From CAYVQZ01 sp964453435 (GTDB taxonomy: Bacteria; Abyssobacteria; SURF-5): DNA of 64,000 nt. Under the pieces are notes generated by a model that worked only from the letters and a program-made list of their open reading frames with translations, did not search any database and was not told where the DNA came from. Location of the stretch: positions 1 through 64,000 of the forward strand of contig CAYVQZ010000026.1 of the NCBI GenBank assembly GCA_964453435.1, read 5' to 3'. The position numbers were made by a program, and so were the translations under genes. Of this stretch, positions 16,836-26,001 are shown piece after piece. Each line of letters starts with the position of its first letter. Within the stretch, counting starts at the first letter, position 1.

Positions 16836-18674
16836 ATGAGCGAACTTATAAGGAAAATCTGGAAATTTTTTACTTCCGTCAAATTGACGGTCGTCCTTTT
16901 CGTCCTTCTCCTCATCCCGTCCATTATCGGCACCGTCATTCAACAAAATGCCCCGGACCCGAATCAGTATGTCCAAATCTATGGCCCAACGTGGGACCGG
17001 ATATTCCGCTTTCTCGGATTCTACGACATTTACCATGATTCCCGCTTCATTCTCCTGCTCATTCTCCTTGGCCTCAATACCTTTGCCTGCACAGTCAGCC
17101 GGTTCAAACTTCGGTGGAATCGTATCGGGGCGATAGCCACCCACCTCGGTCTGCTGCTCATACTTATCGGGGCCCTTACAGGCGCCTTTTTCGGCATGAA
17201 AGGGTTCATGAGAATTGCAGAGGGACAGACGACCGACGAAATACTCGTTAACCGGGCGGACCGCAAGACCGACCGCCTGCATTTCCACGTCCGTCTCGAA
17301 GATTTCATTTTTGAAGTGTATGAAGAGCGCGCCGGCAGCCTCATCGTGTTCGATGCGAAGTCCGGCAAACAACAAAGACACAAGATTGAGGAGGGAACCA
17401 GTGTTCCCCTGTCCACTCGGAAATGGTTTAAACCCCTGTCTTTATTAGGCTTAAAGCCAAGGGCCGTCGACCTGGCGCATGTCGGCCGAATTTATTCCGA
17501 CGCCGCTCTCGAGACCGCGCTCACCGAGGGGCCGGAGCAAACCGGAATCCGCGCCGCCGAATTCCGAATCGTCGGGCCGGCGACAGAAAAAAGAGGTTTT
17601 GCGCTGTCTCAAATGGCCCGCCCGTTCGTGTTTGAAGATGAAGGGATCGCCGTAGGATATTCCGAGTTGCAAGGGGAAACATCTCTCGAAGAAATTTTGA
17701 ACAGGGCGCGCTCACTTTCAAAGGTCCTCAATCGATTAGAAGTACGGATTCCGGAGAAGAACATTCGACAGGTCTATGAAGCTGAAGTGGGCGCAAGTTT
17801 CCGGATCGAAGGCGCCGACTACACCGTGGAGGTTCTCCGGTACGTTCCCGACTTCGTCATCGATGTGGCAACCCGCGATATCGCTTCGAGGTCCGACGTT
17901 CCCCGAAATCCGGCGCTGCAAATCAGGCTGACCGGTCCGACCGGGTCGAAGGAGCGCTGGCTTTTCTCAAAGTTTCCGGAAGTCCATACAGCCTCCAGCG
18001 AGCCGTTTTCTATACGATTTCTGAGGGACGACCGCCTCGGAGATGCGAGAGATTATGTCCTCGCTGTCAAACCTTCTGAAGGAAATCCCGTTGTCGCCCA
18101 CTTCCGCGATGGAGTACTTGTCGAGACGGTTCAGGCGAAAATTGCAGAGCCAATCAAAATTGCTGGAATCCCGCACCGGCTCGTGATCGACAGGTTCTTT
18201 GAAAACGCCAATATGGAGAACAAGCTGGTGAACCGGCCCGAGGGAGTCGGTCGTCCGGCGGTCGAAATCTCGATTGACGAGGACGGCTCAGAGAGGAATC
18301 TCGTCCTCTGGGAGAGGACCCCAGTCGATATCGAGGGCTATCGGATGGTTTACGTCCGGGAAGAACGGCCAAAAGGTTACTACAGCGTGCTTCAGGTCGT
18401 CAAAAATGGAATCGTCGTTGCCCAAAAAAAGATCGGGGTGAATGATCCTCTGCGATACGACGGCTACACCTTTTACCAATCTTCGTATGATTCGGAGAAT
18501 CTCGCATGGAGCGGACTGCAGGTGAAAAAGGACCCGGGCGTGCCTCTTGTGTATGCGGGGTTTTCGATGCAGATTCTTGGCATGGTCATTATATTTTATA
18601 TAAATCCGTTGTTAAGAAAAAGGGGGAAGCCTCGAGCGTCGGCGGAGGTCTCCCCTACTCTCGCGGCACGGTAG
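16836..18674 (+). CDS. resB: Cytochrome c biogenesis protein ResB (CcsB)
   Basis: 612 residues. ResB with CcsA forms the System II haem export and ligation complex that attaches haem to apocytochromes on the outer face of the membrane. Membrane helices lie near residues 13-33, 65-85 and 105-125, then a large extracytoplasmic domain, then a final helix near 582-600 (YAGFSMQILGMVIIFYINP). WKFFTSVKLTVVLFVLLLIP at the start is typical. ATG at 16836 is preferred to one at 16761, which would precede the likely promoter. ccsA follows 19 bp later. The octaheme cytochrome at 46619 is one obvious client. Confidence 0.9.
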   Translation: MSELIRKIWKFFTSVKLTVVLFVLLLIPSIIGTVIQQNAPDPNQYVQIYGPTWDRIFRFLGFYDIYHDSRFILLLILLGLNTFACTVSRFKLRWNRIGAIATHLGLLLILIGALTGAFFGMKGFMRIAEGQTTDEILVNRADRKTDRLHFHVRLEDFIFEVYEERAGSLIVFDAKSGKQQRHKIEEGTSVPLSTRKWFKPLSLLGLKPRAVDLAHVGRIYSDAALETALTEGPEQTGIRAAEFRIVGPATEKRGFALSQMARPFVFEDEGIAVGYSELQGETSLEEILNRARSLSKVLNRLEVRIPEKNIRQVYEAEVGASFRIEGADYTVEVLRYVPDFVIDVATRDIASRSDVPRNPALQIRLTGPTGSKERWLFSKFPEVHTASSEPFSIRFLRDDRLGDARDYVLAVKPSEGNPVVAHFRDGVLVETVQAKIAEPIKIAGIPHRLVIDRFFENANMENKLVNRPEGVGRPAVEISIDEDGSERNLVLWERTPVDIEGYRMVYVREERPKGYYSVLQVVKNGIVVAQKKIGVNDPLRYDGYTFYQSSYDSENLAWSGLQVKKDPGVPLVYAGFSMQILGMVIIFYINPLLRKRGKPRASAEVSPTLAAR

Positions 18675-18693
18675 AACACGGGAGAACAGCCAG

Positions 18694-19533
18694 ATGAGCG
18701 GAACACTTGTAAACTTTTCGTTCCTCACCTTTCTTTGCGCGTCGTTCGTATACGCTGCCAACAACCTGGCAAAAAGAGAACGGTTGAGCAACATACTGGG
18801 CCGCATCGCATCCGCCATTCTTTTTATCGGCTTGGCGTTGATCACAACAGCAATTCTGATCCGCTGGAGAGACGCCCAAAGGCCCCCGTTCAGCAACATG
18901 TACGAATCGCTCATCCTGTTCGCATGGGCTATAGCGTTTGTCTACCTGATGCTCGAACTCATATACAAGGTTCGCATCGTTGGCATTTTCGCGGCCATTC
19001 TGGCAGTGACGGCTCTTGCCGCCGCATCGTTCTTCGACAGCACGATCGAAGGTCTGGTGCCGGCTTTGCAAAGCAATTGGCTGTTTTATCATGTGCTCAC
19101 CTGTTTCGTGGGGTACGCCGCATTTGCAATCTCCGCCGGCGTGAGCGTCGTGTATCTCATATTGAAGGCGCGTGGCCATGCCGACGTGTCGAGGGAAGGG
19201 ACGCCGGGAGAATTCATTCGCATTCTGCAGTCGTTCAATTACGAGGCTGTCCGCTTCGGCTTCCTCTTTCTCGGAGTCGGAATCATTACCGGCGCAGTGT
19301 GGGCAAACGAGGCATGGGGCACCTACTGGAGTTGGGACCCGAAGGAGACATGGTCGCTCATCACTTGGATCATATATGCGATAATGATCCATTTCAAATA
19401 CGTCTCGGGCAGGTTCGGCATAAAGGACATCAACACCTTCAACGCTTTCTGTTCGCTTGTCGGCTTTGTCGCCGTGATATTCACGTATTTCGGCGTAAAT
19501 TTCATCATCAGCGGATTGCATTCCTACGCATAG
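18694..19533 (+). CDS. ccsA: Cytochrome c biogenesis protein CcsA (ResC)
   Basis: 279 residues, polytopic membrane partner of ResB. The haem-handling WWD region is seen as WANEAWGTYWSWDPKETW. Conserved haem-ligand His candidates are in NWLFYHVLTCFVGYAAF and near the C-terminus (SGLHSYA). About eight hydrophobic segments are present. The gene lies 19 bp after resB in the same direction. This is the common two-gene order of System II. Confidence 0.92.
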   Translation: MSGTLVNFSFLTFLCASFVYAANNLAKRERLSNILGRIASAILFIGLALITTAILIRWRDAQRPPFSNMYESLILFAWAIAFVYLMLELIYKVRIVGIFAAILAVTALAAASFFDSTIEGLVPALQSNWLFYHVLTCFVGYAAFAISAGVSVVYLILKARGHADVSREGTPGEFIRILQSFNYEAVRFGFLFLGVGIITGAVWANEAWGTYWSWDPKETWSLITWIIYAIMIHFKYVSGRFGIKDINTFNAFCSLVGFVAVIFTYFGVNFIISGLHSYA

Positions 19534-19631
19534 TCGCGGCCATTCGGCCCTCATACGGTTCCTGCGCTCCAAAGCGGTTGCTTTTTCCTGACAAATCGCC
19601 GCTTTTCCGCTTCGTGGGCTGTCGGTCGCAA

Positions 19632-19790
19632 GACACACTCATAACCCCGTGCGCCAGCGCTTCAGCAAAATGCGCGCCTTGAAGACAGGTACAATCTCCC
19701 CGCAGCGGACAAACCGCATGACGAGTCGCGGGACAGATAGACTATCCCGTGTTCCCGGCCGTTCGGCACGCGAATTGGGGGATAGTCCAA
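19632..19790. repeat. Degenerate modular intergenic repeat
   Basis: Only fragments are recognisable: ACGAGTCGCGGGACAGATAG (about 19721) and GCGAATTGGGGGATAGTCC. It is more eroded than the other copies. Confidence 0.4.
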
Positions 19791-19815
19791 ACACTTTGGA
19801 CATCTTTCGATAGAG

Positions 19816-19843
19816 TTGAATCTTTGCGAAAAGATGTTATAAT
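19816..19843 (+). promoter_or_regulatory. Promoter for tRNA-Ser
   Basis: TTGAAT (19816-19821), a 16-bp spacer and TATAAT (19838-19843). This predicts a start about 30 nt before the mature tRNA. Confidence 0.65.
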
Positions 19844-19881
19844 GGCATCGTTGGTTCGGCGTTCCCGCGTTGTTCGCCTTC

Positions 19882-19974
19882 GGAGAGGTGGCTGAGCCTG
19901 GTTGAAAGCGGCCGACTCGAAATCGGCTAGGCGGGCTAAAACCCGCCTCGGGGGTTCAAATCCCTCCCTCTCCG
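19882..19974 (+). tRNA. tRNA-Ser (anticodon CGA)
   Basis: The acceptor stem GGAGAGG (19882-19888) pairs with CCTCTCC (19967-19973), with discriminator G. The anticodon stem GCCGA/TCGGC encloses the loop CTCGAAA, giving anticodon CGA at 19918-19920. A long variable arm (GCGGGCTAAAACCCGC) marks a class II tRNA. The T-loop is TTCAAAT. A following CA suggests a partly encoded 3' end. Confidence 0.97.
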
Positions 19975-20032
19975 CAAAAGATACATCCCTGCTCCGATAG
20001 CGCAATCGCTGAGAAGGTTTCTTGAAAAGGGG

Positions 20033-20190
20033 ATTTCCGTCATTGGGCACAGTGAGCGTGTCCGATAATCTCATATGGCGGTTCACTGCTCGGGGGGGGG
20101 AGCAACCCCTTTGCAAGCGATTATCGGACCGTCTCACAATCCCGCTTTTGTCACTTTTCGGGCAACATGAGCAATCGTGGGACGGATTCG
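20033..20190. repeat. Modular intergenic repeat with a short inverted-repeat unit
   Basis: TGTCCGATAATC (20059-20070) and GATTATCGGAC (20119-20129) bound a compact unit. It contains TCATATGGCGGTTCACTGCT, an uninterrupted relative of the MITE target at 10779. ATGAGCAATCGTGGGACGG follows. Confidence 0.8.
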
Positions 20191-20230
20191 CTGCACCCTG
20201 TGGCGGCATCGTGGCAGCAGGTGTAATCCC

Positions 20231-20253
20231 GGGAGAAGGTCTTCTCCCTTTTT
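20231..20253 (+). terminator. Intrinsic terminator downstream of tRNA-Ser
   Basis: GGGAGAAG (20231-20238), a tiny loop and CTTCTCCC (20241-20248), followed by T5. It ends just 12 nt before the SRP RNA and would separate the two transcripts. Confidence 0.7.
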
Positions 20254-20265
20254 AGAAATGCTTTT

Positions 20266-20538
20266 GGCTCGTGCTAGACGGGGAGTTAGCGGTGCCCTGT
20301 ACTCGCAACCCGCTTTAGCGAGGTCGAATTCCCGTTTGAGGTTTCACGGAACAGGGGCCAGCCCCGAATTTTGTCGGCGTTGATGGTCGGGCCCTCCGCA
20401 ACCGGATATTGCCCAACTCCGTCAGGCCCGGAAGGGAGCAGCGGTAAGCAACAATCCGGTGTGCCGGAGCGATACCTGGTCTGAGCCGGCGGTTCGGCAA
20501 GCGCTCTGTGAAGGAGATCGAGGGCGGGTGCACGAGCC
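20266..20538 (+). ncRNA. ffs: Signal recognition particle RNA, large (Alu-containing) form
   Basis: The Ffh-binding domain is clear: GTCAGGCCCGGAAGGGAGCA then GCGGTAA (20421-20447). The 5' part has the Alu-domain pattern of large bacterial SRP RNAs (GTGCTAGACGGGGAG, TAGCGGTGCCCTGTA). The terminal helix closes exactly: GGCTCGTGC (20266-20274) pairs with GCACGAGCC (20530-20538). About 273 nt, much longer than the 4.5S form of most Proteobacteria. Its position just before dnaX-ybaB matches the scr-dnaX-yaaK order of Bacillus. Confidence 0.88.
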
Positions 20539-20589
20539 TATCCAAATTCGGTTTTTCACCACGCGGAGCACGGGGCGGAGAAGACGACA

Positions 20590-22308
20590 GTGTCCTACAT
20601 CGTACTGGCCCGAAAGTGGCGGCCGAAAAGATTCAAAGACGTCGCCGGGCAGGACCACATAACGACGACGCTTCTCAACTCGATTCGGGCGGGCAGAATC
20701 GCACACGCCTACCTTTTTGTGGGCCCGCGAGGCATCGGGAAAACAACGACTGCCCGTATTTTCTCCATGGCGCTCACCTGCCCGAAATCGACAGACGCCG
20801 AACCCTGCGGGAATTGTGACGTGTGTCAGGAAATATCGCAGGGTCGTTCGATCGACGTGATCGAGATCGACGGCGCTTCGAACAACACCGTCGACGACAT
20901 CCGGTCGATCCGGGAAAATGTCAAGATCGCCCCGGCTTACCTGCCATACAAGGTTTACATCATTGACGAAGTCCACATGCTTTCAGCCGCCGCCTTCAAC
21001 GCGTTTTTGAAGACGCTCGAAGAGCCGCCGGCGCATGTGAAATTTGTCCTTGCGACGACCGAGGCTCACAAGATTCCGACTACGGTGCTTTCACGGTGCC
21101 AGCGTTTCGATTTCCGCCGGCTCACATCCCGGCAGATCGCCGGCCGCCTGAAGGAGATTGTGGAAACGGAAGAGATTCGCATCGATGAGCCGGCACTGTT
21201 TGCGATTGCACGCTCAACGGACGGCAGCATGCGGGACGCGCTTAGCATACTTGACCAGTTGGTTTCGTTCAGCGACAAGGAAATAGCGCTCGGCGACGTG
21301 CATGCAATGCTCGGAACCGTAGGGTTTGACGTATATCGCACGGTCGCCTCGGCGATTTGCGACGGAGATTCTTTGCTCATATTGAAGACAATTGATGAGG
21401 TCGTCGAGAGAGGAAAGGACATAGCACAGTTCCTCAAAGAGCTTACCTCCTACTTCCGAAATCTCTTTATGGCGGGCATCGATGGAGGCGAGGGCCTCAT
21501 CGACCTCGCCGATGAAGAGATTGCGGCGCTCAGAGAACTAAGCGCCCGATTCCAACAAGCCGACCTTATCAAAATCATCCGCGACCTCTCTGAGCTTGAA
21601 AGCCGGTTCCGCCAGATGCCTTCTCCCCGCATCGCGCTGGAAATGCTTCTGCTGAGAATATCACGGGTCGGAACCGAAATCTCAATAGAAAGCGTATTGT
21701 CCAAGCTCGGCGCAATCGAGAAGAGATTGGGACACTCCCCGAAGAAGCCGCAGACGAAATCGGAACCAAGTCGAAACGAGATTGGCGGTGACCCAACGGT
21801 GGCCGAACCCCTGGTGGACGATTATAACCAAGAAGAACCGCCACCCGACATCGAAAACGGGCCGTTCGCAGCCGGCGGGGATGAGGATGAGCAGCAGTTG
21901 AGGCTCTGGCGCGAGCTGCTTCGCGAAATCCGCGAGCAAAGGATGTCAACCTATTCCTTTCTCAGCCGCGGCCGTTTTGTGGGAATTGAAAACGGCGAAA
22001 TGCTCGTGGCTTTCGATGCCCAAAGCAAATACAATAAGACCCATCTGGAGCAAAAGGAAATGAGGATGCTCTTGGAGGAGACCCTGAAGGCCGTTGCAAA
22101 CAAACCGCTGAAAATAAATTTTATTCTTGAGGAGAATGCTGCCGACCAGTCAGTCCGAAAACAGGCCTCCACCGAGGAAAAAGAGCTTATCAAGGCCGAG
22201 GAAGCCAAAGAGGCGCGGATGCAAAAGGTTCTGGAAAATCCTGTCATTCAAAGAACTCTCGAACTTTTTCAAGGTCGCATCGTTGCTGTGAGTGACCAGC
22301 GGACTTGA
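20590..22308 (+). CDS. dnaX: DNA polymerase III subunit gamma/tau
   Basis: 572 residues with a GTG start preceded by GGAGAAG. This is the clamp-loader ATPase that loads the beta clamp. The AAA+ core has Walker A GPRGIGKT (45-52), zinc Cys C64, C73, C76 and C79, Walker B IIDEVHML, and a sensor region ATTEAHKIPTTVLSRCQ. A tau-like C-terminal extension (about 380-572) is charged. The gene follows the SRP RNA and precedes ybaB by 24 bp. recR, the usual third gene, is absent and fmt takes its place. Confidence 0.96.
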   Translation: MSYIVLARKWRPKRFKDVAGQDHITTTLLNSIRAGRIAHAYLFVGPRGIGKTTTARIFSMALTCPKSTDAEPCGNCDVCQEISQGRSIDVIEIDGASNNTVDDIRSIRENVKIAPAYLPYKVYIIDEVHMLSAAAFNAFLKTLEEPPAHVKFVLATTEAHKIPTTVLSRCQRFDFRRLTSRQIAGRLKEIVETEEIRIDEPALFAIARSTDGSMRDALSILDQLVSFSDKEIALGDVHAMLGTVGFDVYRTVASAICDGDSLLILKTIDEVVERGKDIAQFLKELTSYFRNLFMAGIDGGEGLIDLADEEIAALRELSARFQQADLIKIIRDLSELESRFRQMPSPRIALEMLLLRISRVGTEISIESVLSKLGAIEKRLGHSPKKPQTKSEPSRNEIGGDPTVAEPLVDDYNQEEPPPDIENGPFAAGGDEDEQQLRLWRELLREIREQRMSTYSFLSRGRFVGIENGEMLVAFDAQSKYNKTHLEQKEMRMLLEETLKAVANKPLKINFILEENAADQSVRKQASTEEKELIKAEEAKEARMQKVLENPVIQRTLELFQGRIVAVSDQRT

Positions 22309-22332
22309 ACGCGGGAAGGAGCGATTGCCAAT

Positions 22333-22650
22333 ATGGTTGATATGGGACGCATACTGAAGCAAGCTCGGCAGTTACAGGACAAAATGGCCAAGCTTCAGGA
22401 GGAACTGGCCAAGCAAACCGTTGAGGCTTCTACGGGCGGTGGAATGGTGAAGGTTGTCGCAAACGGGAAACGCGAGATTCAATCGATTGAAATATCTCCG
22501 GACGTCATCGACCCAAACGATATCGAAATGTTGCAGGACCTGACGCTTGCCGCCGTCAACGAGGCGCTGCGAAAGGCAGAGGAGCTTGCATCGTCGGAAA
22601 TGTCCAAGATAGCCGGAGGCCTGAACCTCAAAATTCCCGGCCTGATGTAG
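22333..22650 (+). CDS. ybaB: YbaB/EbfC nucleoid-associated protein
   Basis: 105 residues, near the usual family length. It dimerises and binds DNA, and is thought to help nucleoid organisation. An N-terminal helix (KQARQLQDKMAKLQEELAKQ) and the sheet motif GGGMVKVVANGKREIQSIEI are present, then the conserved DLTLAAVNEALRKAEE. It is probably cotranscribed with dnaX; the next gene, fmt, begins 10 bp after its stop. Confidence 0.93.
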   Translation: MVDMGRILKQARQLQDKMAKLQEELAKQTVEASTGGGMVKVVANGKREIQSIEISPDVIDPNDIEMLQDLTLAAVNEALRKAEELASSEMSKIAGGLNLKIPGLM

Positions 22651-22660
22651 CGAGGCGGCT

Positions 22661-23623
22661 GTGAGAGTGCTATTCTTGGGAACTCCGGTCTTCGCAGTGC
22701 CTTCCCTCAGGGCTCTCTTTCACTCCCGTCATCAGATTCTGGCCGTGCTCACACAGCCCGACCGGCCGCGGGGCAGGAGAATGCGACGTTCTCCCCCGCC
22801 TGTCAAACCTCTTGCGAACGAGATGGGACTTTGCGTAATGCAGCCTGAAAAACCGAACTCTCCTTCGGCGCTGCAGGATATCCGTCACCTTTCGCCCGAC
22901 GCAGCCGTCGTTGTGGCATACGGACAAATCTTGAAAACGGAGTTCCTTGGTCTCCCGCGGTTCGGCTGCGTCAACGTGCACCCGTCGCTGTTGCCCAGAT
23001 ATCGGGGGCCCACGCCGATCCAATCCGCCATCATGGCAGGCGAGAGGCAGACCGGCGTCACGACGATGCTGCTCGATGAAGGAGTGGACAGCGGCGACAT
23101 CCTTCTGCAGGAATCGGTCGAAATCTCGATGGACGACACTACGGGCTCGCTGCATGACAAGCTCGCTGAAAAAGGGGCGGAGCTCGTTGTTCGTACGCTC
23201 GACGAATTGGAATCGGGAGAGCTTATTCCCAGCCCGCAAGATGAGGCCGACGCCACCTTCACAAAAAAAATCGAAAAACAGGATACGCGTATAGACTGGT
23301 CTCGGGAGCCACGGGAAATACATAATCACGTGCGGGCGATGGACCCGGCTCCAGGCTGCCGAACTTTCCTGCGCGGAGAATTGTTGAAGATATGGAAGGT
23401 AAAACCGTGCGGCACCCCTCCGGGGGCGGGACAGCCCGGCGAAATCCTCAGCACTGCGAATGAACGCTTGCTCGTGCGGGCGGGCAGCGGTGTAATTGAG
23501 ATTCAGGAGATGCAGCTTTCGGGTGGGAAAAAAATGAGCGCCTCGGAATTTTTGCGCGGCCACAGGCTCGGAGCGGGCGACCGGTTCGGGGCGAAGGACC
23601 GGGGCGGGAACCTTCACGCTTGA
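22661..23623 (+). CDS. fmt: Methionyl-tRNA formyltransferase
   Basis: 320 residues with a GTG start. It formylates initiator Met-tRNA using 10-formyltetrahydrofolate. The N-terminal MRVLFLGTPVFAVPSLRAL is typical, and the formyl-transfer region has NVHPSLLPRYRGPTPIQ and GVTTMLLDEGVDSGDIL. A C-terminal tRNA-binding domain runs from about residue 205. No def gene is adjacent; rsmB follows by 25 bp as in many bacteria. Confidence 0.95.
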   Translation: MRVLFLGTPVFAVPSLRALFHSRHQILAVLTQPDRPRGRRMRRSPPPVKPLANEMGLCVMQPEKPNSPSALQDIRHLSPDAAVVVAYGQILKTEFLGLPRFGCVNVHPSLLPRYRGPTPIQSAIMAGERQTGVTTMLLDEGVDSGDILLQESVEISMDDTTGSLHDKLAEKGAELVVRTLDELESGELIPSPQDEADATFTKKIEKQDTRIDWSREPREIHNHVRAMDPAPGCRTFLRGELLKIWKVKPCGTPPGAGQPGEILSTANERLLVRAGSGVIEIQEMQLSGGKKMSASEFLRGHRLGAGDRFGAKDRGGNLHA

Positions 23624-23648
23624 TTCCATAATCGCCCGTTGATAATCC

Positions 23649-24998
23649 ATGTCGCGACAGAAGGTTGATCAGGCGCGAGAACAAGCGCTGAAAATATTGA
23701 GGCGCACCGAGAAATATTTTTCTTTTCCGAAACTGTTGCTTGACCAAACGGTCGCAACGTCTCCGTCTCTTGAACGCGAAAGAGCGTTCGTCTATCAGCT
23801 TGTCGCGGGCACGCTCAGATACCGGGGAACAATTGACTGGGCGCTGGAGCGACTCAGCGCCACCTCCCTCGATAACTTCACTGCATGGATACGAAACATT
23901 CTCCGCCTCGGGTTGTTCCAAATTCTGTTCCTTGACAAGGTCCCGAAATCCGCAGCCGTTGATGAGTCTGTGAAGCTGGCGAAGAAATACGGGCATGCGG
24001 GGACCGCCGGTCTCGTTAATGCGGTTCTCAGGAACGCACGGAAACAAGCCATTTTCGAGGCTTTAAGTAAACTCGATACCGAAACCATTCCGAATATGGC
24101 GGTCAAATATTCTCATCCGCCGTGGCTCGTCGAGCTGCTCGTGCAAGAATGGGGGAAGGAGCATGCAATCGAAATAATGGCGCAAAACAACCTCATTCCC
24201 CCGCTTACTGCGCGGGTGAACACGTTGCGAACATCGAGAGAAATGCTGCTCGAACGGCTGTACAACGAGGGGGCGAGCGCCCGACCGCTCGATCATACGG
24301 ATGAGGGGATCGAGTTTCAAAATGTCTCCGCTCCCTGGAAACTCGAAAGCCATAAGGAAGGTCTCTTCTATCTCCAGGATGCCAGTTCCATGCTTGCGGT
24401 TCATTGCTTGGAGGCGATGCCGGGCCAGCAAATACTCGATGTCTGCGCCGGACCCGGGGGGAAGGCCACCCATTTGGCCGCGTTAATGAACAACACCGGT
24501 AAGATTTATGCGCTCGACATACATGACCACAAACTGGCGCTTATCCAAGAAAACACACGACGATTGGGAGTTGCGATAATCGAGGCGCGCAAGGAAGATG
24601 CGACAGCGTGCATCGCCGAGATATATCCGGATATGGACAGAGTGATTGTGGACGCTCCCTGTTCCGGACTCGGGGTGACGCGCAGACGCATCGATTTGAA
24701 ATGGCGCTTGCGCGCCGGTCAAATCGAAGAGCTCTCGCGCCTCCAGGCTCAAATACTGCATCAGGCCGCCAAGTGCGTCAGAGCCAGCGGTATCTTGCTC
24801 TACTGCACCTGTACGATCACAAAGCGGGAGAACGACGCCGTGGTCAGACGGTTTCTCCATGACCACGACGATTTCAGACAAGACACGACTGTGCCATACC
24901 GGCTGAAGCGATATCTTACAGACGAGGGTTTCATCCGGATTATGCCGGGCGATGAGAACATGGACGGATTTTTCATTGCGAGGCTAAAACGAATTTAA
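23649..24998 (+). CDS. rsmB: 16S rRNA (cytosine-967-C5)-methyltransferase
   Basis: 449 residues. An N-terminal NusB-like RNA-binding domain (about 1-140) precedes the SAM-dependent methyltransferase domain. The SAM site is LDVCAGPGGKATHLA, and the two catalytic Cys regions are DAPCSGLGVTRRR and LYCTCTITKREND. The C-terminus is the expected DGFFIARL. The gene is in the fmt-rsmB order and is followed 4 bp later by the PASTA protein. Confidence 0.95.
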   Translation: MSRQKVDQAREQALKILRRTEKYFSFPKLLLDQTVATSPSLERERAFVYQLVAGTLRYRGTIDWALERLSATSLDNFTAWIRNILRLGLFQILFLDKVPKSAAVDESVKLAKKYGHAGTAGLVNAVLRNARKQAIFEALSKLDTETIPNMAVKYSHPPWLVELLVQEWGKEHAIEIMAQNNLIPPLTARVNTLRTSREMLLERLYNEGASARPLDHTDEGIEFQNVSAPWKLESHKEGLFYLQDASSMLAVHCLEAMPGQQILDVCAGPGGKATHLAALMNNTGKIYALDIHDHKLALIQENTRRLGVAIIEARKEDATACIAEIYPDMDRVIVDAPCSGLGVTRRRIDLKWRLRAGQIEELSRLQAQILHQAAKCVRASGILLYCTCTITKRENDAVVRRFLHDHDDFRQDTTVPYRLKRYLTDEGFIRIMPGDENMDGFFIARLKRI

Positions 24999-25002
24999 TA
25001 TA

Positions 25003-26001
25003 ATGATGACAATGCAAGACACCTTGAGACCACGCCCAATCAGGCGGTTCCTGGAATCTCCGCTGCCCCGGCTCATTGCCGGAATTTCCGTGTTCCTGGC
25101 CTCGGCCGCACTGTTCGGATTGGCGTCTCTCAATGTCGTCATCAAGCGGGGCGATAAAGTCACCGTCCCCAACATCGTGAACAAGAGCGTTGTGGAGGCG
25201 CTCGATCTTTTGAGCGAACGCGGTTTGGAACTTCGAAAAGCCGCCTCGAGGAACAGTTCGGTCATACCCGAAAACAACATTCTCTCACAGGACCCGCTTC
25301 CGGGAACTGTCGTGAAAGAAGGAAGTCCCGTCTCCGTGGTCATAAGCCTTGGCAGCAGGGTCTCGGTGGTTCCAAACCTTGTCGGCACGTCGCTGCGCGC
25401 AGCGCGGGTCGAGTTGAACAGAGCAGGCCTGCGGGTGGGCCGAATTTCAAAAATGCATCATCCGGGCGAAGAGAATCTCATCCTGGCTCAGTCGCCCGGT
25501 CCCGATCGGCAGGTTGACCGGGAAACCTCCGTGGATATGCTTCTGAGCCTTGGCCCTCGTCCGAGAGAATACAGAATGCCGGAACTTGTGGGGACCTCCC
25601 TCGAAAAGGCGGAGAAGCTTCTCGACAGGATGGGAATCGGGGTGGGAGATGTCGCTACCACGGTCGATCTCAAGCGCTTGCCGGGTATGGTCCTGGATCA
25701 GGCTCCGGCGCCGGGTTCGCCGATAGCGGAAGGGGCGACCGTTTCGCTCGTGACGAGCGTACTTCACGGAGAAGGGAGTCATTTAGAGCGGAAATTCGCG
25801 GTTTTTCTTTACCAGGTTCCCTATGGATTCTGGTCGAAATCCGTGAAGATCGAGGTCGCCGATCCTGAAGGCGCGCGGACTATCTATAACGAAGTGGATG
25901 AGCCGGGCGCCAGTATCAGGGTTGTTTTCGGTTATACGGTTCAGTGTACGGTGAGGGTGTATCTTGATGGCAGGTTGGAGACAGAAAGGATAATCCAGTG
26001 A
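25003..26001 (+). CDS. Membrane-anchored PASTA-repeat protein without kinase domain
   Basis: 332 residues. A short cytoplasmic N-terminus and one membrane helix (about 23-45) are followed by three PASTA domains (about 52-116, 117-187, 188-254) with phrases VPNIVNKSVVEALDLL, VPNLVGTSLRAARVELN and MPELVGTSLEKAEKLL. A C-terminal beta-rich segment follows. PASTA domains bind peptidoglycan fragments or beta-lactams and usually form the outer part of PknB kinases or PBPs. Here neither enzyme domain is attached. The slot between rsmB and rpe is where Firmicutes place prpC-prkC-rsgA. The 4-base GTGA overlap with rpe implies translational coupling. Confidence 0.85.
   Translation: MMTMQDTLRPRPIRRFLESPLPRLIAGISVFLASAALFGLASLNVVIKRGDKVTVPNIVNKSVVEALDLLSERGLELRKAASRNSSVIPENNILSQDPLPGTVVKEGSPVSVVISLGSRVSVVPNLVGTSLRAARVELNRAGLRVGRISKMHHPGEENLILAQSPGPDRQVDRETSVDMLLSLGPRPREYRMPELVGTSLEKAEKLLDRMGIGVGDVATTVDLKRLPGMVLDQAPAPGSPIAEGATVSLVTSVLHGEGSHLERKFAVFLYQVPYGFWSKSVKIEVADPEGARTIYNEVDEPGASIRVVFGYTVQCTVRVYLDGRLETERIIQ

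Noticed and set aside
19742..20209. Minus-strand open frame of 155 codons
   Set aside because: Its middle is the antisense of tRNA-Ser, giving the well-known false peptide AEREGFEPPRRVLARLADFE; the ends are repeat DNA.
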